From NCBI GenBank assembly GCA_017437285.1, contig JAFSBM010000135.1, forward strand, positions 1 through 45,417: a stretch of 45,417 nucleotides of DNA, written 5' to 3'. Source of the stretch: Ruminococcus sp. Its GTDB lineage: Bacteria > Bacillota > Clostridia > Oscillospirales > Ruminococcaceae. A program made the position numbers and the translations under genes. Positions 40,058 through 45,417 of this stretch are shown piece by piece; position 1 is the first letter of the stretch; every line of letters starts with the position of its first letter. Below the pieces are notes generated by a model. That model did no database searches, was not told the DNA's origin, and was given only the letters and a program-made list of their open reading frames with translations.

Positions 40058-40072
40058 AATTTAAACTTCCTT

Positions 40073-40444
40073 TCAGTTTTCCATTTCCCATAATGTTCTC
40101 AATGTTTCGCAAAGCTCCTCAACGTCAAGCCCTGCTATTCTTGCGGAATTTATTGCCTCCGTCAGGCTTTCCTCAACCTGTCGCATATGCTGTTCCGCCA
40201 GCATTTTTTCGTCCTGCGAATTGACGAAATACCCCTTGCCCTTTGTGGCAGTTACAAGCCCCTCTGCGGTCAGCTCCTCATAAGCTTTCATCGTGGTAAT
40301 GACGCTTATTTTCAGATTTTGTGCCAGTACTCGTATGGACGGCAGCGGTTCCCCTGCTTTAAGCTGTCCCGAAAGTATCTGTTCCCGCAGCTGTGACGCT
40401 ATCTGCTTATAGATAGGCTCATTTGAATTCTGATAAATTTTCAT
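40073..40444 (-). CDS. GntR-family regulator, YtrA type, 123 aa
   Basis: A short repressor with winged helix-turn-helix at about 8-75 (IYKQIASQLREQILSGQLKA, LPSIRVLAQNLKISVITTMK) and a small helical C-terminal domain (VEESLTEAINSARIAG), without the large effector domain of other GntR proteins. YtrA members repress their own ABC operon and are relieved by cell-wall antibiotics in Bacillus. ATG 40444 has CAGGAGGTGC. Its promoter region carries AACTGTTATA repeats, the likely operator. Confidence 0.93.
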   Translation of the reverse strand: MKIYQNSNEPIYKQIASQLREQILSGQLKAGEPLPSIRVLAQNLKISVITTMKAYEELTAEGLVTATKGKGYFVNSQDEKMLAEQHMRQVEESLTEAINSARIAGLDVEELCETLRTLWEMEN

Positions 40445-40474
40445 TCAGCACCTCCTGTATCATTTTTATGTCGT

Positions 40475-40546
40475 AACTGTTATACGGTGTTTATAACTGT
40501 TTAACTGTTATATATACAGTATATAACAGTTGCGTCAATTTGTCAA
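40475..40546 (-). promoter_or_regulatory. Promoter and operator of the GntR-ABC operon
   Basis: On the minus strand TTGACA (40546-40541), 17-bp spacer and TATACT (40523-40518). The -10 box lies inside a 29-bp palindrome (40503-40531) with arms AACTGTTATA / TATAACAGTT. Further half sites at 40475-40484 and 40492-40501. A dimeric GntR protein bound here would block its own operon. Confidence 0.75.
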
Positions 40547-40679
40547 TAGATACGGCAAAATTTGTGATTATTCACAATTCCGAGAGATATTTGCAACAGC
40601 AATAACAGCATATTCACCAAACCACAACTTCAACTGTATATAACACCTATTATAAAAGTGAAGAAAAAATCCAAAAACC

Positions 40680-40708
40680 TTGACAAAGGCGAATAAATAG
40701 GGTATAAT
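40680..40708 (+). promoter_or_regulatory. Promoter of greA-lysS
   Basis: TTGACA (40680-40685), 17-bp spacer and TATAAT (40703-40708). The transcript would run through the family 3 element before reaching greA. Confidence 0.78.
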
Positions 40709-40739
40709 AAAATGTATGTATCGTGAGATAGTCTGTCAT

Positions 40740-40834
40740 TTTTGCTCCCCCAACTAAACCTTACCGGCAAATACTCGACATAAGGAAAATTTCTGCCTTC
40801 GTCTTTTTGGCAAGGTTTAATTGGCGGAGCAATA
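40740..40834. repeat. Family 3 inverted-repeat element, short copy (about 95 bp)
   Basis: Left end TTGCTCCCCCAACTAAACC and right end GGTTTAATTGGCGGAGCAAT form terminal inverted repeats of about 25 bp. The interior (AAATACTCGACATAAGG, CTTCGTCTTTTTGG) is shared with the longer copy at 45279. It lies in the greA leader, after the promoter and 45 bases before the start codon. Confidence 0.82.
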
Positions 40835-40878
40835 TGAGATTATCCCCGAAATTATTATACTTCAAGGAGTGTTTTATT

Positions 40879-41346
40879 ATGGGCAAGCAGATGTCAAGAT
40901 CAAACTACGAAAAGCTCGTTCTGGAGCTTGATGACCTTAAAATCAATAAACGTAAGGAAGTCGCTGAAAGACTTAAAGTTGCACGTTCCTACGGTGACCT
41001 TTCCGAAAATGCTGAGTATGATGAGGCTAAAAACGAACAGGCTATTCTCGAAGCACAGATTGCAGAACTTCAGTATACTGTTGATAACGCTGAAATTATC
41101 GAGGATTCCAACATTTCCGTTGACGAAATCGGTATGGGTTCTATCATTAAAATCAAACGTGTAGGCAGCGATAAGGTTGAAACTTTCAACATCGTAGGCA
41201 CAAACCACGTTGACATTAAAAACGGAAAAATCTCCGATGAATCCCCTATCGGCAAGGCTGCTATGAAGAAGAAGGTCGGCGATATTTTCATCGTTGAAGC
41301 TCCTGTTGGCGAGCTTCGTTTTGAGGTAATTGAAATTTCTAAGTAA
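40879..41346 (+). CDS. greA: Transcription elongation factor GreA, 155 aa
   Basis: Rescues backtracked RNA polymerase by inducing RNA cleavage. An N-terminal coiled coil (5-75) has the acidic tip residues in YGDLSENAEYDEAKNEQA, and the C-terminal FKBP-like domain (80-155) ends GDIFIVEAPVGELRFEVIEI; SPIGKAAMKKKVGD is typical of the family. ATG 40879 (CAAGGAG before it) is chosen; the open frame upstream to 40807 is only the end of the inverted-repeat element. It is 12 bases ahead of lysS, an order common in Clostridia. Confidence 0.96.
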   Translation: MGKQMSRSNYEKLVLELDDLKINKRKEVAERLKVARSYGDLSENAEYDEAKNEQAILEAQIAELQYTVDNAEIIEDSNISVDEIGMGSIIKIKRVGSDKVETFNIVGTNHVDIKNGKISDESPIGKAAMKKKVGDIFIVEAPVGELRFEVIEISK

Positions 41347-41358
41347 AGGATGATTCAA

Positions 41359-42978
41359 ATGAGCGAAATGCAGAACAATACTCCTGTTGAAGCTGAGGAA
41401 ATACAGGATATTAACATATTAAAGAAAGACCGTATCGACAAGCTCACTTCTCTCCGTGAGGGCGGTTTTGACCCATTTCAGACTACAAAGTATGATGTAA
41501 CAGGCAAAGCTGCCGCTTTAAAGGCTGAATATGAGGCTAAGGAAGCTGAAATTATCGCTGCTGCAAACGGCGACGAAGAAGCTGTAAAGGCTGGACTCGA
41601 GGCACTTAACGGCAACATTATCCGTATCGCAGGCAGAATTATGAGCTGGCGTGATATGGGTAAAGCTAACTTCATTGATGTTCGTGATAACACAGACCGT
41701 ATTCAGGTTTATATCCGTTCAAATGATATCGGTGCCGACCAGTTCAAGGAGTTCAAGAAGAAGTGGGATATCGGCGATATTATCGGCGTTGAGGGCTTCG
41801 TTTTCAGAACAAGAAAGGGCGAAATCTCAATTCACGCACACAAAATTGAGCTTCTTTCAAAATCACTTCTCCCACTCCCCGAAAAGTGGCACGGCTTAAA
41901 GGACCAGGATACACGTTACCGTCAGAGATACCTTGACCTTATCGTAAATCCTGAGGTTAAGGATACATTTGTAAAGAGAAGCCTTATTTTAAAGGAAATC
42001 AGAAATTATCTTGACAATCTCGGATATATCGAAGTTGAAACTCCTGTTCTTCTTCCTATTCAGATTGCAGCAGCTGCAAAGCCTTTCGTAACTCACCACA
42101 ACACTCTCGATATGGATATGTTTATGCGTATCGAAACTGAGCTTAACCTTAAAAAGCTTATCGTAGGCGGTTTTGACCGTGTATACGAGGTTGGACGTAT
42201 TTTCAGAAACGAGGGTATGGATACATCTCACAACCCTGAATTTACTTCAATTGAAATGTATCAGGCTTACACAGACTACATTGGAATGATGGACCTCATT
42301 GAAAATATGTACAGAAGCCTTGCATTCAAAATCTGCGGCAGCGATACAATTACATATCAGGGCGTTGATATTGAACTTGGCAAGCCTTGGCAGCGTCTTA
42401 CTATGGTTGAGGCTGTTAAGAAGTATGCAGGCGTTGACTATAATGAATGGGCAACTGATGAGGATGCAAGAGCTTGTGCTAAGGCTAAGGATGTAGAAGT
42501 TGAAGAAGGCGAAAATGCTACAAAGGGACACGTTCTCATTGCATTCTTTGACGCATTTGTTGAAGATAAGCTTGTTCAGCCTACAATTATCTACGATTAT
42601 CCTGTTGAAAATTCTCCCCTTGCTAAGAGAAAGCCCTCTGACCCTGCATTTACAGAGCGTTTTGAGTACTTCATCTACTGCCGTGAAATGGGTAATGCTT
42701 TCTCCGAGCTTAATGACCCAATCGACCAGAAGGAGCGTTTCATAAAGCAGGTTGAGGCAAGACGTGCTTTAGGCGATACAACAGGCGAGGTTGATGAAGA
42801 TTTCGTAACAGCTCTCGAATACGGTCTGCCACCTACGGGCGGTCTTGGACTTGGTCTTGACAGACTTGTAATGCTCCTTACAGACAGTGCATCAATCCGT
42901 GATGTACTTCTTTTCCCAACAATGAAGCCACTCCCTGCAAACAGCGGAAGACCTGAAAAGGACGAAGATGAAGAATAA
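41359..42978 (+). CDS. lysS: Lysyl-tRNA synthetase, class II, 539 aa
   Basis: Charges tRNA-Lys with lysine. The N-terminal anticodon-binding OB fold (about 60-180, RIAGRIMSWRDMGKANFIDV) is followed by the class II catalytic domain: motif 1 near VKRSLILKEIRNYLDNLGYI, motif 2 VGRIFRNEGMDTSHNPEFTS (about 280) and motif 3 PTGGLGLGLDRLVMLLT (about 495). The sequence is longer than many by an extra N-terminal stretch (YEAKEAEIIAAANGDEEAV). ATG 41359 is chosen (AAAGGA eight bases before); the ATG at 41350 is too close to the ribosome site. Essential gene. Confidence 0.97.
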   Translation: MSEMQNNTPVEAEEIQDINILKKDRIDKLTSLREGGFDPFQTTKYDVTGKAAALKAEYEAKEAEIIAAANGDEEAVKAGLEALNGNIIRIAGRIMSWRDMGKANFIDVRDNTDRIQVYIRSNDIGADQFKEFKKKWDIGDIIGVEGFVFRTRKGEISIHAHKIELLSKSLLPLPEKWHGLKDQDTRYRQRYLDLIVNPEVKDTFVKRSLILKEIRNYLDNLGYIEVETPVLLPIQIAAAAKPFVTHHNTLDMDMFMRIETELNLKKLIVGGFDRVYEVGRIFRNEGMDTSHNPEFTSIEMYQAYTDYIGMMDLIENMYRSLAFKICGSDTITYQGVDIELGKPWQRLTMVEAVKKYAGVDYNEWATDEDARACAKAKDVEVEEGENATKGHVLIAFFDAFVEDKLVQPTIIYDYPVENSPLAKRKPSDPAFTERFEYFIYCREMGNAFSELNDPIDQKERFIKQVEARRALGDTTGEVDEDFVTALEYGLPPTGGLGLGLDRLVMLLTDSASIRDVLLFPTMKPLPANSGRPEKDEDEE

Positions 42979-43879
42979 CAGCGAAAATAAATCATCTCCA
43001 CAGGAAGATGAGAAAATTCATATATCGAAAAGTATTTTTGAAACTAATCGTGAAATGAAGCAGAAAGCCGCCGAGGAAGAATTGAAAAAACAGGCGGAAC
43101 GTGAAAGAATTCTTGCTGAAAAAAAGAAAAAAGCCGAAGAAGAAAGAGCAAAACGTCTTGAAGAAGAACGACTTGAATTAATTCGCCTTAAACAGGGAAT
43201 TATTGAGGAAAGCGACACTATCAAGAACGAAGAACCCGAAGCCGAAGAAGTCAAAAGAACCCTCGGTCAGAAGATTTCAAGCTTTTTCTATCTCAATAAA
43301 TGGTGGCTTACGCTTACTGCCATTTTCGGTACAATCGCAGGAATTCTCATTCACAGCTATCTGACACGGCCAAATCCCGATGTTACAATTCTTATTATCG
43401 GAGCAAATTACTCCCTCGGAGAAGAAAGCGAACTGAAAGCATATGCCGAAACTTTTATCGAAGATTATAACGAAAACGGTAAAATTGAGGCAGCTATTCA
43501 CTACATTCCCTACACAGGCGAGCAAACTTCTGATTATGCAAACGCTGCGGCTACACGACTTTCTGCGGAACTTCAGAGCGATAACTGTGCAATTATAATC
43601 GGCAACAAGTTAGCGGCTGAAATGCTTGGCGATGAAGTTTTAGTGGATTTAACCGAACTTTACCCCGATAATGAACTTATACAGGGGGATAAGCTTATGC
43701 TTGAAAATTCATCTCTTGCTGAAAAAATCGGCGTTGAAAAGGACGTATTGACAAGCGAATGGTTTATCGGAATCCGTGAACCTCATAAGCTTATGCATTG
43801 CAGCGAAAAAAATATGCAGGAGCTTTATGAAAAGGATTTCCCTCTCTTTGACGCTATTGTAAATGATATTTCGGAATAA
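42968..43879 (+). CDS. Membrane-anchored protein with coiled-coil N-terminus, 303 aa
   Basis: Residues 1-90 are highly charged and form a long coiled coil (KQAERERILAEKKKKAEEER). One membrane helix lies at about 112-133 (WWLTLTAIFGTIAGILIHSY), followed by an extracellular domain of about 170 residues (VTILIIGANYSLGEESELKA ... NCAIIIGNKLAAEMLG). ATG 42968 overlaps the lysS stop and has AAAAGGACG before it, so it is co-transcribed. No family recognised; the position between lysS and nadE does not point to a function. Confidence 0.82.
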   Translation: MKNNSENKSSPQEDEKIHISKSIFETNREMKQKAAEEELKKQAERERILAEKKKKAEEERAKRLEEERLELIRLKQGIIEESDTIKNEEPEAEEVKRTLGQKISSFFYLNKWWLTLTAIFGTIAGILIHSYLTRPNPDVTILIIGANYSLGEESELKAYAETFIEDYNENGKIEAAIHYIPYTGEQTSDYANAAATRLSAELQSDNCAIIIGNKLAAEMLGDEVLVDLTELYPDNELIQGDKLMLENSSLAEKIGVEKDVLTSEWFIGIREPHKLMHCSEKNMQELYEKDFPLFDAIVNDISE

Positions 43880-43890
43880 GGGTGATAACT

Positions 43891-44640
43891 ATGAGTTATT
43901 GTTTCAATGTTGAAAAAACAACAGCTGACCTTATAAAATGGGTTAAGGATTATTTTGATACAACCGCTTCTCCCGATACAAAAGCAGTTATCGGCATATC
44001 GGGAGGAAAGGACAGCTCCGTTGCCGCCGCTGTATGCGTTAAGGCATAGGGCAAAGACAGAGTTGTTGGTATACTTATGCCAAAGGGCGAACAACACGAT
44101 ATTGATTGCAGTCATCTCCTTGTTGAAACTCTCGGCATTGAGCATTACGTAATTAATATCGGCACAACTGTTGACGCTTTCACAGAGGAATTTGAAAAGC
44201 ATATGCCTATGAATTCACAGGCAGTTATCAACACTCCCCCACGTATCAGAATGACAACTCTTTATGCGGCAGCTGCCTGTCTTAACGGCAGAGTTGTGAA
44301 TACCTGCAATCTTTCAGAAGATTGGGTTGGATATTCCACAAAGCACGGCGATGCGGCAGGAGATTTCTCACCACTATCAATGCTGACGGTTACGGAAATT
44401 CTGCAAATCGGCGATTATCTCGGACTTCCCGAAAGCCTTGTTCATAAAGTTCCCATTGACGGACTTTGCGGCAAGACTGACGAGGAAAATCTCGGATTTA
44501 CTTATGCGGAACTTGACACTTATATCCGTGGTCTTACAGATTTAAGCGACAAGCCTGAATTAAAAGATAAAATCGACCGTATGCACAGAAATAATCTGCA
44601 CAAATTGCAGTTAATGCCGAAATTTGAGTTTGAAATATAA
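43891..44640 (+). pseudogene. nadE: NAD synthetase, interrupted by an in-frame TAG
   Basis: Frame from ATG 43891 (AAGGGTGAT before it): the P-loop ISGGKDSSVAAAVCVKA is followed by TAG at 44047-44049, then the family sequence continues without loss, GKDRVVGILMPKGEQHDID. In the family the stop stands at a Leu (CVKALGKDR), so one base change (TTG to TAG) explains it. The rest is intact and ends LHKLQLMPKFEFEI. An internal ATG 44077 could start a 187-aa product without the ATP-binding loop. The enzyme makes NAD+ from deamido-NAD+ with ammonia and is normally essential, so a sequencing error, suppression or a second copy must be considered. Confidence 0.85.
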
Positions 44641-44644
44641 TATT

Positions 44645-44675
44645 AAGGGTATCCGCAAAGATACCCTTTTATTTT
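44645..44675 (+). terminator. Rho-independent terminator after nadE
   Basis: Perfect 9-bp stem AAGGGTATC / GATACCCTT with a 6-base loop, then TTATTTTA. Confidence 0.85.
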
Positions 44676-44683
44676 AGAATGAG

Positions 44684-45223
44684 GTGATTAGGCTGAAAAC
44701 TAAAGACTTAATTTTAATATCGCTGTTTTCGGCACTTATCACCGTGGGTGCATTTATAAAAATCCCCACTCCCCTCTGCCCCATTACCTTGCAGATACTT
44801 TTCACTACCCTTGCAGGTGTCGTTGCAGGAGGCAAAAACGGTGCAATCAGCGTCATTGTCTATATTCTCACAGGGCTTGCGGGATTTCCCGTATTTGCAG
44901 GCGGCGGCGGTATACGGTATGTTTTTCAGCCAACTTTTGGCTTCCTCATTGGTATGATAATCGGTACATATATCACAGGGAAAATCTGCCACAGCGGAAA
45001 TACTGGTTTCAAACGGCTGTTAATCGGCTGCCTTGTGGGACTTGTGCCGACTTTCGCAATAGGTACAGCTTACAACTGCCTTATAACGTCAGTTTATCTC
45101 AAAGAACAATCGGCGGCAATTGTGATTTTCTACTGTCTGCTCCCCCTGCCGTGGGATATTATTCTGTGCGTTTTTTCCGCATATATCGGCAAAAAGACAA
45201 TCAAACATATTAAGGCTGTGTAA
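44684..45223 (+). CDS. bioY: Biotin transporter substrate-binding subunit BioY, 179 aa
   Basis: The S component of an ECF-type biotin uptake system: six membrane helices, with the family features IPTPLCPITLQILFTTLAGV (about 27-46) and GLAGFPVFAGGGGIRYVFQP (about 65-84). It needs the EcfA/EcfT energy module encoded elsewhere. The start is uncertain: GTG 44684 is close to GAGGTGATT, whereas the ribosome site GAGGTGA fits better with CTG 44693 (MKTKDLILISLFSAL). No biotin-repressor palindrome or riboswitch is visible in the 40 bases upstream. Follows a terminator, so promoter must lie between or be weak readthrough. Confidence 0.92.
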   Translation: MIRLKTKDLILISLFSALITVGAFIKIPTPLCPITLQILFTTLAGVVAGGKNGAISVIVYILTGLAGFPVFAGGGGIRYVFQPTFGFLIGMIIGTYITGKICHSGNTGFKRLLIGCLVGLVPTFAIGTAYNCLITSVYLKEQSAAIVIFYCLLPLPWDIILCVFSAYIGKKTIKHIKAV

Positions 45224-45249
45224 ATTTATACACGGTCTTTTTTTATGAA

Positions 45250-45277
45250 AAAACCGCCGGTTATATGCCGACGGTTT
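45250..45277 (+). terminator. Terminator of bioY
   Basis: Stem AAACCG(C)CG / CG(A)CGGTTT directly before the family 3 element; the T-run on the minus side is better than on the plus side (TTTAATATT). Confidence 0.65.
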
Positions 45278-45278
45278 A

Positions 45279-45417
45279 ATATTGCTCCACCAACTAAACC
45301 TTGCCGTCAAATACTCGGCATAAAGAAAATTTCTCTTCGTCAGAAAAACTTGAAATGCGGTAGCATTCCTGCATTTTTCTTCCTTGATAAATTTCCTTTC
45401 TGCTTTCGTCTTTTTGG
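45279..45417. repeat. Family 3 inverted-repeat element, longer copy, cut by the window end
   Basis: Starts ATATTGCTCCACCAACTAAA, follows the short copy at 40740 through AAATACTCGGCATAAAG, then has about 55 extra bases (including CTTGAAATGCGGTAGCATT) before CTTCGTCTTTTTGG, where the window stops. In the short copy this is followed by the right inverted repeat, so only the last 25 bp or so are missing here. Confidence 0.8.

Noticed and set aside
40807-40878. N-terminal extension of GreA (MARFNWRSNMR)
   Set aside because: These codons come from the right end of the family 3 element; the ribosome site and family start point to ATG 40879.

Overview
The window looks like chromosome of a low-GC Gram-positive anaerobe of the Clostridia, most likely Ruminococcus-like (Oscillospiraceae). 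The reasons are an AT-rich base composition, strong AGGAGG ribosome sites, sigma-A promoters with 17-bp spacers, a greA-lysS pair, a CotJC-type manganese catalase, a YtrA-type GntR/ABC operon and a BioY transporter. This assignment is an inference from gene content; no rRNA or tRNA is present to confirm it.

Layout. (1) 1-2056: the tail of an unknown, possibly replication-type protein, two unknown genes and a 160-bp MITE-like repeat. (2) 2057-29886: one cotJC-like gene cut into two pieces by a 27.2-kb integrated element. Joining the halves at a shared GG (2258-2259 and 29458-29459) restores the frame and the conserved family sequence. Joining the two element ends gives a near-palindromic site (21 of 26 arm positions match) expected of a large serine integrase, and such an integrase lies at 23083-24687. 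(3) 29938-45417: chromosomal housekeeping genes (ion transporters, a DMT exporter, a KdpDE-like two-component pair, a GntR/ABC/permease operon, greA, lysS, nadE with an amber codon, bioY), with three families of short inverted-repeat elements scattered between them.

Inside the element, from left to right: an XRE repressor facing a strong promoter with a GGAAC-N5-GTTCC operator; a six-gene operon starting with a single-chain sigma factor/membrane sensor and ending with two paralogous lipoproteins; a small serine recombinase; and a type I restriction-modification locus (hsdR-hsdM-hsdS, all on the minus strand). The restriction locus carries its own tyrosine recombinase and extra hsdS half-genes in inverted orientation, so its DNA specificity can probably be reshuffled by inversion. 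Next come small unknown genes, including a three-gene overlapping train in which two genes have no ATG/GTG/TTG start but a perfect ribosome site before ATT. The right part holds a degenerate resolvase-like protein, the integrase with a coupled small gene, and a likely defence pair (AAA/DUF4143 ATPase and GmrSD-like DUF262/DUF1524 protein). Four 32-bp tandem repeats lie next to the right end. No relaxase or type IV secretion gene is visible, so the element looks like a non-self-transmissible defence/cargo island.

The most notable points are the reconstructed att sites in cotJC, the hsdS inversion system, the probable ATT-start gene train, the sigma-sensor-lipoprotein operon, and the MITE families, one of which borders a truncated permease gene.
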